Below are positions 44,433 to 53,316 of a DNA stretch of 64,000 nt, one piece after another; position 1 is the stretch's first letter; each line of letters starts with the position of its first letter. The translations under genes and the position numbers were made by a program. The stretch spans positions 558,001 to 622,000 of the forward strand of contig NZ_RBZV01000002.1 of the NCBI RefSeq assembly GCF_003628145.1, given 5' to 3'. This stretch comes from Trinickia fusca (lineage in GTDB: Bacteria > Pseudomonadota > Gammaproteobacteria > Burkholderiales > Burkholderiaceae). Under the pieces are notes generated by a model. The model saw only the letters and a list, made by a program, of their open reading frames with translations. It made no database searches and was not told where the DNA came from.

Positions 44433-45659
44433 TCAGCCCACGACGGGCGGCACGTCATCGACACGCGCAGCACCATCGGCCTCGCTCTCCACGGCAATCG
44501 GCTTCGACACCGCGGCCGGCACCACGGCAGGAGCGGCATGCGCCGGCGCCACGATCGGGTGTGGCACCGGGAATAGCGCGTTGCGGATGCGCAGGAACGG
44601 GAATTCGATCGCGCGCGTCGTCGCATAGCCGACCCCGATCGCCAGCGCCGACTGCATGACGAGCGCCACGCCCCAGGTGAGGAGCGGCGGCACGCCCAGC
44701 GCGGTGGCTTTGGCGATCAAGATCTCGGCCGGTGCGAGCACGAGCGAATGCCACAGATAGATACCGTACGAGTAGACGCCGACCCAGGCGACCGCGCGGA
44801 ACCCCATCGTGCGCGTCATACCGCCCGAATATTCGAGCATCAGCACCATCAACGCGGCGAAGCCCACTGCCTGAATCGTGTAGCCGATACTCTCGTCGAG
44901 CGCATAGTGGGGCGTCGCGAACACGAGCCACAGCACGAGCATGCCGACCAGCACGAGCAGCCACCCTTTCCGACACGCGAGACGCTTGTACAGATCAGGC
45001 TCCATCCAATAGACGACCGCCACCATGACGCCCACGAGCAGGCTGTCGATGCGGTATTGCGTGTAGGCGAACGCACCATCGAGATCGCCATGCGCGACCG
45101 CGACCGAGCGCGCCACGAGCACGGCCACACATAGGGTGCCCAGCACCGCGAGGATGGTATGGGCGCGCAGCTTCAAACGCGCAAACACGAGCAGCAGCGC
45201 CGGCAGGAACAGATAGAAGTGCTCTTCGACTGCAAGGCTCCAGGTCTGCGTGATCGAGGTGCCCAGATAGTTCTGCAGGTGCGTCAGGTTCTGCACCAGG
45301 AACGTGTCGAGCGGATGCCGCCCAACCAGAGCGTGAAACCCGATCAGCACGTAATAGGCCGGCCAGATCTTGAAGGCACGTCGCACGATGAAGCGGCGCG
45401 CGTCGATGGTGCCGGTGTCGGCGTATTGACGAAGCAGCAGACCGCCGACGAGAAAGCCGCTCAACGTGAAGAACAGGTTCACGCCTTCGCGGCCGAAATG
45501 CGTGAACGGATATTGCAGGATCGGGATGAACCAGGTGCCGGTATCGACCGAGCGAAAGTGAAACCCCATCACGGCGATGATCGCGATGCCGCGCAGGAAG
45601 TCCAGTTCGATCGTGCGCCCACGTACGATCGAACTGGCTCCTTTGAATGGATTGTCCAT
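44433..45659 (-). CDS. Acyltransferase family 3 membrane protein
   Basis: This 408-residue polytopic protein matches acyltransferase-3 (OafA/WecH-like): IELDFLRGIAIIAVMGFHFRS near residues 17-37 with the conserved arginine and histidine, FFTLSGFLVGGLLLRQ near 65, and SLAVEEHFYLFLPALLL near 140. About ten membrane segments are visible. Such enzymes put acetyl or other acyl groups on envelope sugars. The C-terminal 40 residues are alanine/proline-rich. It probably modifies the exopolysaccharide repeat unit. Confidence 0.9.
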   Translation of the reverse strand: MDNPFKGASSIVRGRTIELDFLRGIAIIAVMGFHFRSVDTGTWFIPILQYPFTHFGREGVNLFFTLSGFLVGGLLLRQYADTGTIDARRFIVRRAFKIWPAYYVLIGFHALVGRHPLDTFLVQNLTHLQNYLGTSITQTWSLAVEEHFYLFLPALLLVFARLKLRAHTILAVLGTLCVAVLVARSVAVAHGDLDGAFAYTQYRIDSLLVGVMVAVVYWMEPDLYKRLACRKGWLLVLVGMLVLWLVFATPHYALDESIGYTIQAVGFAALMVLMLEYSGGMTRTMGFRAVAWVGVYSYGIYLWHSLVLAPAEILIAKATALGVPPLLTWGVALVMQSALAIGVGYATTRAIEFPFLRIRNALFPVPHPIVAPAHAAPAVVPAAVSKPIAVESEADGAARVDDVPPVVG

Positions 45660-45993
45660 AGGCTTGGCCTCTTGTTTCCAACGACGTCCACAGCTACCCG
45701 ATCTTCGGATGCGCGGTCTGCACGTGCGCGCCAATACCACGCCGTTCGCCGCCAGCCGTTGCGGCCGAGTCCTTCCGGGGCCACATCACTGCGCCGTCCG
45801 AGCCCGCCGAACGCTAGGCGTTTGGCGCCAGCGCGCCGCGGCACGCCCCGGTGCGGCGATATAGTCAGCCCGTGAGCCGGCCGCCGCGTGATCGATCGTG
45901 GCACGCGTTGCGATAGCGAGATGCAACGGTGCGTGCACGGCAGCCGGCCCGCACTTCGAAACCGCATTTCGAAACGAAAGGGAAACCGATCCG
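45660..45993. other. Divergent intergenic region, acyltransferase / Wzy-like
   Basis: A 334-base gap between divergent genes with no recognisable gene or repeat; promoters for both should lie here, but none is clear by eye. Confidence 0.35.
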
Positions 45994-47475
45994 ATGGCAG
46001 TCGCGCCGTACCGGTCAGGCGTCGCCGCACATCGTGCGACGCGCAACAGATACGCAAACCTGTGGATCTGGCTCTTCGTGTGCCCGCTTGCGATGGACTA
46101 CAAAGCCGTCGACAACGCATCGAGCCACCTCGCCCAGATTCTGCTCACCCTACCGACGCTCGCCGCCGGCGCGATGCTGATGCTGATCGCCCCGCGCTTT
46201 CGCGAGCGCTCGGGCCTGCGTGCATTCGTGACGCTCGCACTCGTGCTCGCCGTGCCAGGGAGCCTCGTCACGCAATGGCTGCAGGACAACGTGATCGGTC
46301 AATACCTGCGCGTGCTGCTGCCGTTCGCGCTGTTTCAGCTGGGCTTCATCGTGGGCTGCCACGCGTGGCAGGACGCACGCATCGAGCAGTTCGAAAAGGC
46401 GCTCTTCTGGGGTAACGCCGTGGCCCTCGCGTTCACGTTCGCCTACGGGCTGGCAACGGGTGGCCCGCTCGAAGACGTACGCTATCGCATCGTGTCGGTC
46501 ACGTTTCTGGGGCTGCAAGGCGTGCTGCTGCACGAGTTCGTGATCGCCAAGCGCTTCACGGTGCTGACGCTGCTGCTATTCCTGGCGACGGTCGTGATCG
46601 AACTGCTCAGCGTCACACGCAGCCTGCTCATCGGCACCGCGCTGCTGTTTGCGCTGGCCGTATGGATGAGCGCGCCGTCGCTGCGCTACGTCGTGCGCGC
46701 GCTGCTGCGCACCGCGGCAGCGGCGGTCGTGCTCGGCGCAGTGGTGTACGGGGCAGCATCGTTCTTCCCCGGCGTGACCGAGCACTGGACGCAGCGCATC
46801 TTCTTCGCGGAACGCGCGACCGAATCGGGCAAAGACCCGACGACCATCACGCGTCTGGCCGAAATGAAGTACCAATACGATGAAGTCACGTCCTCTGCAC
46901 TGTCGCTGCTCGTCGGCGAAGGCTATGGTCACGACTATCGCTACTCGCCCGCCTACCTGCCCGATCTCGCCGGCCAGATCAGCAAGAAGGACTTCTACGC
47001 GATCCACGACTGGGCGGCCGGGCACAACTTCTGGGTCTATCAGCTCTTCGCGGGCGGACTGCTGTTCGGCATCGCCATGCCTGTCGCCATCCTCTACGCA
47101 CTCGTGCGCTGCACGATCACCTACCGCCGTTGGCGCGTGAGCCGGCCGCACGTTCCCTACCTGCCCGTGTTGGGACGCACGATCCTGCTGACGGCCGCGC
47201 TGCCGGCAACGTCGATCGGCGGCAATCCGCTCGGGCCGCGCTTCTCGGGGCTCGTGTTCGGTCTATCACTGGGCCTGATGATCGCGATGCATATCCAGCT
47301 GCGCCGACTGCACAAGCGACTCGCTCAAGCGCCGCAAGCGGCGCACGTGCCAGACTCGCTCCGCGTGCGCGGCGACGCTCGCGCGGAGCCCCGCTTCGTA
47401 CCGCTGCCGCCGAACCGCGCCATCACGCCCCCGCATGTGCTTGCGCGGGACGGTGGGCGCATCGAGCCGACGTAG
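45994..47475 (+). CDS. Wzy-type polysaccharide polymerase / O-antigen ligase family
   Basis: This 493-residue protein has about 11 membrane segments and a large extracytoplasmic loop near residues 270-350. The end of that loop reads HDWAAGHNFWVYQLFAGG, like the H-N motif of Wzy and WaaL proteins. It should link repeat units outside the inner membrane. AAAGGGAAA precedes ATG 45994; a frame from 45898 adds 32 residues without support. The C-terminal 60 residues are cytosolic and low-complexity. Confidence 0.85.
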   Translation: MAVAPYRSGVAAHRATRNRYANLWIWLFVCPLAMDYKAVDNASSHLAQILLTLPTLAAGAMLMLIAPRFRERSGLRAFVTLALVLAVPGSLVTQWLQDNVIGQYLRVLLPFALFQLGFIVGCHAWQDARIEQFEKALFWGNAVALAFTFAYGLATGGPLEDVRYRIVSVTFLGLQGVLLHEFVIAKRFTVLTLLLFLATVVIELLSVTRSLLIGTALLFALAVWMSAPSLRYVVRALLRTAAAAVVLGAVVYGAASFFPGVTEHWTQRIFFAERATESGKDPTTITRLAEMKYQYDEVTSSALSLLVGEGYGHDYRYSPAYLPDLAGQISKKDFYAIHDWAAGHNFWVYQLFAGGLLFGIAMPVAILYALVRCTITYRRWRVSRPHVPYLPVLGRTILLTAALPATSIGGNPLGPRFSGLVFGLSLGLMIAMHIQLRRLHKRLAQAPQAAHVPDSLRVRGDARAEPRFVPLPPNRAITPPHVLARDGGRIEPT

Positions 47476-47492
47476 CCCCAGCGCTACCCCGC

Positions 47493-47541
47493 GGCCTGTT
47501 CACGTGAATGACCTGATCACGCCAGTGACAAGTGACAGGCC
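47493..47541. repeat. Imperfect inverted repeat, copy A
   Basis: GGCCTGTTCAC (47493-47503) and GTGACAGGCC (47532-47541) pair apart from one bulged T. The sequence resembles the repeat at 51983-52013 (shared GCCTGTTC, GATCACG and ACAGGCCC). It lies in the 83 bases between the polymerase and the next glycosyltransferase gene. Confidence 0.55.
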
Positions 47542-47558
47542 CTGAAACACGGAGCTGC

Positions 47559-48764
47559 ATGAAGATACTGCACCTGATCGACACACTCGACCCTACGGCC
47601 GGCGGCCCAGCCGAAGGCGTACGACAAAGCGCCCAGGCGCTCGCCGCGCTCGGCCATCACGTCGAAGCGGCCACGCTCGACGCCCCCGATGCCGCGTTTC
47701 TCGCACACGACACGCTGCCCTGCACCGCACTCGGCCCCGCGCGCGGCACCTATGGCTATACGCCACGTGTCGTACCGTGGCTGCGCGAACAGGGTCCGCG
47801 CTTCGACGCCGTCATCGTCAACGGTCTGTGGCAATACCACGGCTTCGCCGCCTGGCGCGCACTGCGCACACTTGGAGTGCCGTACTACGTCTTTCCGCAC
47901 GGCATGCTCGATCCGTGGTTCAAGCACACCTATCCGCTCAAGCATCTGAAGAAGTGGCTCTACTGGCCATGGGCCGAGTATCATGTGCTGCGCGACGCCC
48001 GCGCCGTACTCTTCACGACCGAGGAAGAGCGCGTGCTCGCGCGGCAATCGTTCTGGCTGTACCGCGCCAGCGAACGCGTGGTCTCGTATGGCACGGCCGT
48101 CCCGCCCGCCGATGGCGAGCGTCTGCGCCGTTGCTTTTACGATGCCTACCCCGCGCTCGCGCACCGACGCCTAGTGCTGTTCCTTGGCCGCATTCATGAG
48201 AAGAAAGGCTGCGATTGCCTGATCCACGCGTTCGCGAACGTTGCGCGTCGCGAGCCGCAACTGCATCTGGTCTTCGCGGGTCCCGGCAGCGACGGCACGA
48301 TCGCCGAGCTGAAGACGCTGGCCACGACGCTCGGCATTGCCGAACGCATCACTTGGGCCGGCATGCTGCAAGGCGACCTCAAGTGGGGAGCGTTCTATGC
48401 AAGCGAGGTGTTCGCGCTACCGTCGCATCAGGAGAACTTCGGCATTGCCGTCGTCGAAGCGCTCGGCTGCGGGCTGCCCGTGCTGATCTCCGACAAGGTC
48501 AATATCTGGCGCGAGGTGGCCGCTGCGGGCGCAGGCTGGGTCGCGGCCGATACCGTGGCCGGCACCGAGCGCAACCTCACTCGCTGGCTTGAGCAAGACG
48601 AAACCCGGCAGGCCGTGATGCGCGAGCATGCAGCCGCCGTGTTTCACATGCGCTTCACCGTCCAGGCGTATGCACACCAGTTGCTCGATGTGCTCGAGGC
48701 CGACGCGCTGCACACGCCCGAAACAGCACCGGGAGAATTCCCCTCCTACTCGTCGAAACCCTGA
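47559..48764 (+). CDS. Family 4 glycosyltransferase
   Basis: This 401-residue GT-B enzyme has MKILHLIDTLDPTAGGPAEGV at the start, YVFPHGMLDPWFK near residue 110, LFLGRIHEKKGCDCLIHAF near 208 and the E-x7-E region SHQENFGIAVVEALGCGLP near 288-306. It is in the same direction as the polymerase gene. Start ATG 47559; a frame nine codons longer is possible. Specificity is unknown. Confidence 0.92.
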   Translation: MKILHLIDTLDPTAGGPAEGVRQSAQALAALGHHVEAATLDAPDAAFLAHDTLPCTALGPARGTYGYTPRVVPWLREQGPRFDAVIVNGLWQYHGFAAWRALRTLGVPYYVFPHGMLDPWFKHTYPLKHLKKWLYWPWAEYHVLRDARAVLFTTEEERVLARQSFWLYRASERVVSYGTAVPPADGERLRRCFYDAYPALAHRRLVLFLGRIHEKKGCDCLIHAFANVARREPQLHLVFAGPGSDGTIAELKTLATTLGIAERITWAGMLQGDLKWGAFYASEVFALPSHQENFGIAVVEALGCGLPVLISDKVNIWREVAAAGAGWVAADTVAGTERNLTRWLEQDETRQAVMREHAAAVFHMRFTVQAYAHQLLDVLEADALHTPETAPGEFPSYSSKP

Positions 48765-48785
48765 TCGACGAACACGGCCGCCCAT

Positions 48786-50510
48786 TCACTCCTTCGCGGC
48801 GCGCAGCAACGATTGAGCAGCAAACGGCAACGTATCGAGACCCGCTTGCGGCGGCACCGCGCGCGGTTGTCGGCCGGGCGCCAACGTCACGACGGCGTCG
48901 GGCTCGCCGAGCGAGCGCACGAGATGCTCGGCCAGACGAAGCGTCAGCGCGGTAATCGTGATGGTCGGAAAGTTGGCGCCGACGGTCGGGAACACCGAGC
49001 TGCCCGCGACATACAGGTTCGCGATACCGCGCACCTTGCAGTGGCGATCGACGACGCCTTCGCGCGGCGAGTCGTGCATCCGCGTGGTGCCCATGTGATG
49101 CCAGGTGCCTTCGAGCTTCGTCGGCCAGGGGTGGCCTTCGAGCGGCGCATCGAGCTCGACCCGCGCCACGCCGCTCGCGCGCAGTTCGTCGGCTAGAAGC
49201 GCGAACGTGCGATCGAACGTGCGCTTGACGAGCTCGTCGAGCCGCCACGCCACCTTCACGCGCGGCATGCCGAGCCGGTCGCGCGCCTCGCCCAGGCTCA
49301 CACGGCTGTCGCGATGCGGCACCGGTTCGACGATGGCCTGCAGCTTCACGCCCGTAATCAACGCGCGCGGCTGCAACAGACGCGTCAGCCCGAAGCCTAT
49401 GGTGTCGAGCGGATGCGCGAGCATCGTCGCGGCATCGTCGCGCAACCGCCATCCCGGCTGATCCTTGTGCAGCCAGGCCTGCTTGCAGCGGATCAGCGCC
49501 TCGGAGGCGGCGCTGCCCTCACCGTAGAACGTCGAGAAAAACCAGGCACGCGCATTGAGCAAGCGCTCGCTGCGCAGCGTCTCCGGCTGAAGCGCGAACT
49601 GCGACGAGATCGGCGTGCCGTGTGCCGAGACCGCCGCGTTCTGATAGTGGTATTTGATGTCGTAGAGTTTGTTGCGCGACCAGGTCTTCGAGAAATGCAC
49701 GCTGGCCGACATGATGCGCGGATGGTCCATGAAGAAACGGCCGACGATGTCATGACCGTTGCCGAGTCCGGCTGGTTGCACGCGATTGGATGCGAGCAGC
49801 AGCCGGGCGTTTTCGATGCCGCCCGCGGCCAACACGAAGCGCTTGGCATGGACGGCGATGCGACGCCCCGTCAACGTCGCGACCTCGATGCAGGTGACGC
49901 GCGACGCGCTCGCGTCGGTGTCGATGTTCACGGCATTCGCGTGCAGAAACACGCGCACGAAGCGCGAACGTTCGAGGTCCTTGCGATAAAGCTTGCCAAA
50001 GCGCGCGGGCGGGCTGAACTGCGCGACGGTGTCTCGCACGTGGCCCGTTACCAGCGGCACGCGCCGCACGTCGCGGCGATCGATCGCCGGCTCCCAGAAC
50101 GCCGGATCGAAGTTGTCGGGACCGAGCCGCAGCAGCGCATGCGTGCGCGCGTAATAAGGCGCAAGCTCCTCGAGGCCGAACGGCCAGCCGCTATGCGGCA
50201 CCCAGTCGCGCTTGTGAAAGTCCCATGGATCGAGCGGACGGCACCAGCCGCCCCAACAGTTGCTGCTCCCCCCCAAATAACGGCTGCGGCTGCCATCCGC
50301 GAACGCGTAGGGCAAGCCGACGTTCTCGCCGCGATAAAGGTCGCGCGTTTCATCGTCGGGCGTGTAGCCCCCGCTCTCGAGCAAGCAGGTGTCGATGCCG
50401 AGCCGGTCCATCTCGAGCGCGAGCGTGATGCCGGCAACGCCGGCCCCGACGATGCACACGGTGGTATGCACAGCATGGCCCTCATCGACTTGGCGTGTAT
50501 CAATGAACAT
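48786..50510 (-). CDS. GMC-family FAD-dependent oxidoreductase
   Basis: This 574-residue flavoprotein has the FAD-binding motif CIVGAGVAGITLALEMD near residue 19, LGGSSNCWGGWCRPL near 76, and the GMC C-terminal domain: HHMGTTRMHDSP near 470 (catalytic histidine pair) and VFPTVGANFPTITITALTLR near 515-535 with the conserved asparagine. GMC enzymes oxidise alcohols or sugars. No signal peptide is seen, so it acts in the cytosol, perhaps on a lipid-linked or nucleotide sugar of this locus. It is convergent with the GT4 gene at 47559 and lies downstream of the WcaF-like gene. Confidence 0.9.
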   Translation of the reverse strand: MFIDTRQVDEGHAVHTTVCIVGAGVAGITLALEMDRLGIDTCLLESGGYTPDDETRDLYRGENVGLPYAFADGSRSRYLGGSSNCWGGWCRPLDPWDFHKRDWVPHSGWPFGLEELAPYYARTHALLRLGPDNFDPAFWEPAIDRRDVRRVPLVTGHVRDTVAQFSPPARFGKLYRKDLERSRFVRVFLHANAVNIDTDASASRVTCIEVATLTGRRIAVHAKRFVLAAGGIENARLLLASNRVQPAGLGNGHDIVGRFFMDHPRIMSASVHFSKTWSRNKLYDIKYHYQNAAVSAHGTPISSQFALQPETLRSERLLNARAWFFSTFYGEGSAASEALIRCKQAWLHKDQPGWRLRDDAATMLAHPLDTIGFGLTRLLQPRALITGVKLQAIVEPVPHRDSRVSLGEARDRLGMPRVKVAWRLDELVKRTFDRTFALLADELRASGVARVELDAPLEGHPWPTKLEGTWHHMGTTRMHDSPREGVVDRHCKVRGIANLYVAGSSVFPTVGANFPTITITALTLRLAEHLVRSLGEPDAVVTLAPGRQPRAVPPQAGLDTLPFAAQSLLRAAKE

Positions 50511-50658
50511 GCCTTCCTCCCTTTTCTACTTATCTTCGAGGGTGCGCATCGCTGCCATCAGCCAACATCACGGCAGCGGCAGCCAAGTGCGCAAGGCAGG
50601 CATACGTGCTGCTCCATTGCTCCGAACAATGATGTCCGACACGGCGCACGGAGACAGC

Positions 50659-51288
50659 TCAGGATTCGAAGCGCTTGCCGATCAGGCGGCACGGGTTGCC
50701 GCCGTAAACGCCCTCGGGCGCGAGCGAACGATGCACGACCGACAACGGTGTGACGACAGCCGAGCGGCCGATCGTCACGCCCATCTGCACGACGCACTTC
50801 GACGAGATCCAGGCCCCGTCTTCGATGACGATCGGCGCCACGTGCAAGTCCATCGTCGTGCGCATGTCGTGCGAGCCCGCGGTCAGAAACGTGCCCTGCG
50901 AAATGCACACGTGCGAGCCGATACGGATCAAGGCCTGGTTGTAGATCCACACATCGACACCGAACCAGCAGTGATCGCCGACCTCGAGATTCCACGGCGC
51001 CTTCACACGCACCGGGTGCACGAAACGGCAACCTGTGCCGATCCGGGCGCCGAACACGCGCAGCAACGCCACGCGCACGGCCGAGCTGGGCACGAGCTTG
51101 TTGTCGATCACGCAGGCCTCGACGAGGAACCACAGCGCCTCGATCAGGCGGCCGCGCCTCGCCACGTAGTTGCCCTTGCCCGCACGGCTCAGGTCGATGA
51201 CGCGCCGCGCGACTGGCGCCTCGTCGCAGTGAGGCGCGGTTTCGTCGAGATTTGCCGGGCGCTCATGGCAATCGATCGGTCGTTCCAT
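50659..51288 (-). CDS. WcaF-like left-handed beta-helix acetyltransferase
   Basis: This 209-residue protein has hexapeptide-repeat strands (GDHCWFGVDVWIYNQALIRIG near residue 107, then HVCISQGTFLTAGSHD, and later VIEDGAWISSKCVVQMGVTIG) and ends with YGGNPCRLIGKR, like WcaF/WcaB acetyltransferases. It would acetylate a sugar of the repeat unit. ATG 51288 is chosen; the long frame upstream to 51660 is in the divergent promoter region. Confidence 0.9.
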   Translation of the reverse strand: MERPIDCHERPANLDETAPHCDEAPVARRVIDLSRAGKGNYVARRGRLIEALWFLVEACVIDNKLVPSSAVRVALLRVFGARIGTGCRFVHPVRVKAPWNLEVGDHCWFGVDVWIYNQALIRIGSHVCISQGTFLTAGSHDMRTTMDLHVAPIVIEDGAWISSKCVVQMGVTIGRSAVVTPLSVVHRSLAPEGVYGGNPCRLIGKRFES

Positions 51289-51481
51289 CGTCGTCGATCC
51301 AGGGAAACGGCGAACGTCGCCGATGCTTCGATTATCGTGCGCGCAGGCCCGACTCCGCCTCGATGGCGGCTCGCACCGGTCTTTTGGCGGCGTACGCCGA
51401 GCATCGCGCGCGACCATGGACGATGGGTACAGGCGCCGATGAGGTACGATCCGCGCCGCCAAGCAAACAGGGAGGCACACC

Positions 51482-51970
51482 GTGAAGTTCGATCTGCGAA
51501 ATATTTGCGCAGGTCTGTGCACCGCGCTCTCGCTCGTCGCAGTGGATGGGCGGGCCCAGCAGGCCGGGACGGCAGGCACTGCGCCGGCAGCCGATGCGCG
51601 CGCTGGCGCGCAGGGCCGCGACGCACAAGCCGGCGCCGCGCTCGACAGTCTGCACGGCATGCATAGCGAACAGGGCTTGCTAGGCGGGCCAGCCGCCTAC
51701 TCGGACCCTTATCAGGCCGCTTACGATTCGACCGAAGGACAACGAACCGATTTGATGGATGCCGAGCGCGTGCCGCGTGGCGCGAGCGCATACGGCCCGG
51801 CGCCGGCGACCGCTGCGCGTGTCGGTACGGGGCAGCTGCGTCGCGGGCTCGACGACACAGCGACGAACAATCAGCCGGGCGCAAGCAAGGCACCTGAGAC
51901 GCCGGCGCAATCCATCTATCACGACACGGGCAAACCCGACCCCACGTCGGTCTATCGTTCGCCGTGGTAA
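51482..51970 (+). CDS. Exported hypothetical protein, low complexity
   Basis: This 162-residue protein starts with a signal peptide (MKFDLRNICAGLCTALSLVAV, cleavage probably near residue 25) and continues with an alanine/glycine/glutamine-rich, mostly disordered region (SDPYQAAYDSTEGQR, then PQS-type tail ending DPTSVYRSPW). AGGGAGG-like sequence lies upstream. No family is recognised. It sits between the divergent acetyltransferase gene and the convergent GT4 gene, so it may belong to the polysaccharide locus, but this is only positional. Confidence 0.7.
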   Translation: MKFDLRNICAGLCTALSLVAVDGRAQQAGTAGTAPAADARAGAQGRDAQAGAALDSLHGMHSEQGLLGGPAAYSDPYQAAYDSTEGQRTDLMDAERVPRGASAYGPAPATAARVGTGQLRRGLDDTATNNQPGASKAPETPAQSIYHDTGKPDPTSVYRSPW

Positions 51971-51982
51971 CACGGCACGTCA

Positions 51983-52013
51983 GGGCCTGTTCGCGCTGAT
52001 CACGAACAGGCCC
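51983..52013. terminator. Hairpin between convergent genes, repeat copy B
   Basis: A perfect 11-bp stem (GGGCCTGTTCG at 51983-51993, CGAACAGGCCC at 52003-52013) with a 9-base loop lies between the exported-protein gene and the convergent GT4 gene. It resembles the imperfect repeat at 47493-47541. Confidence 0.65.
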
Positions 52014-52017
52014 CGGA

Positions 52018-53316
52018 TCAATCGCCCCGCCTCGGCCGCGAACGCCGCACGAGCAACGCATCGCGACGTGCCGCTTCGCCTGCGGCAGGCGCGTCGGGGT
52101 CCAGGCACGCTTGCAGACGCTTCTCGAGCCGACTCAACACGGACGCCGGCGCCAGCGTTTCCTGCGCAAAGCGCCGTGCTTGCGCGCCGAGCCGCATTCG
52201 ACTGACAGGGTCGTCCGCGAGCGCCGCTATCAAGGAGGCGAGTGCGCCTGCATCGTCGGGCGCCGCGGCCACGCCGCGCGGCGCAACAGCGTCGTACAGC
52301 TCCGTCCCCGGCCGCGCCATCGCGACGATCGCCCGGCCGCTCGCCATCATGCCCGTGAGCTTGGACGGCATCACGAGATCCGCCGCATCGGCACGCTGCG
52401 GCAGCACGTGGATGTCGGCCAGATTGAGCAGCTCGTTCAAACGTTCGGCTGGCTGCAGCGGCAGCAGCCGGCAATTGGGCAGGCCCGCGCAACGCGCCGC
52501 GAGCGCCGCCTTCGTCGGCCCCTCGCCGCACAGCACGAAGCGAATGTCATGCCGCTTCCTGAGCAGCGCCGCTGCCTCGGCCACATGCTCGAGCCCCTGC
52601 TTCGCGCCCATGTTGCCCGCATACAGCACGACCTTCTCGTGATCCTCGATACCGAGTTCGCGACGATACGCGCTTGCGCGCTCGAGCGGATAAATCGTGT
52701 CGACGTCGACCCAGTTCGGACAACAGAACACGCGTTCGGCGTCCACCCCCGCGCGCAACAGACGCGCAACCATCCTGTCGGAAATCGACGATACGACGTC
52801 GAAGCGACGCAACACCGCGCGCTCGATCGCGCGCGCCGTACGCGCGGCGCGCGCATGCTCGAGCAGCCCCAGGCCGAAGGCGGCATCGACTTCGAAGTCC
52901 TGCATATGCAGCCACGACTTCGCGCCACAGAGGCGTGCGAGCGCGAGTGCCGCAGGCGCACACAGCAGCGTCGGCGCGATCGTCATGACGACCTGCGGCC
53001 GCCAGTGCCACTGCCGCAAGAGCGGTAGCAGCGACGTAAGCGCAAACGAAGCCAGATGCACGAGCCGCGCAACGCCACCGGGGCGGGTGGGCACCCACAG
53101 CGGCGCGCGCCAGACGGTCACGCCCGCGCGCGTCTCGCGCCGATAGCGCCACGTGGACCAACCTGGTGCCACCCGCCATTCGGGGTAGTACGGCGGCGCG
53201 CAGACGACCCGCACGTCATGGCCGCGCGCCGCGAGCGCCTCGGCCATCTCGGCCGTGTACTTGCCGGTGCCGGTCAGCTCAGGCGCGTAGTTCAGACCGT
53301 AGATGAGCAGCCTCAT
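52018..53316 (-). CDS. Family 4 glycosyltransferase (WcaI-like)
   Basis: This 432-residue GT-B enzyme begins MRLLIYGLNYAPELTGTGKY, a start typical of WcaI-like colanic acid transferases, with PPYYPEWRV near residue 43 and a GT4 donor half (VVLYAGNMGAKQGLEHVAEAA near 232; VMPSKLTGMMASGRAIVAM near 325). It overlaps the upstream GT gene by 4 bases and is the last gene of the main operon. In colanic acid synthesis WcaI adds fucose; the same role here is inference. Confidence 0.9.
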   Translation of the reverse strand: MRLLIYGLNYAPELTGTGKYTAEMAEALAARGHDVRVVCAPPYYPEWRVAPGWSTWRYRRETRAGVTVWRAPLWVPTRPGGVARLVHLASFALTSLLPLLRQWHWRPQVVMTIAPTLLCAPAALALARLCGAKSWLHMQDFEVDAAFGLGLLEHARAARTARAIERAVLRRFDVVSSISDRMVARLLRAGVDAERVFCCPNWVDVDTIYPLERASAYRRELGIEDHEKVVLYAGNMGAKQGLEHVAEAAALLRKRHDIRFVLCGEGPTKAALAARCAGLPNCRLLPLQPAERLNELLNLADIHVLPQRADAADLVMPSKLTGMMASGRAIVAMARPGTELYDAVAPRGVAAAPDDAGALASLIAALADDPVSRMRLGAQARRFAQETLAPASVLSRLEKRLQACLDPDAPAAGEAARRDALLVRRSRPRRGD

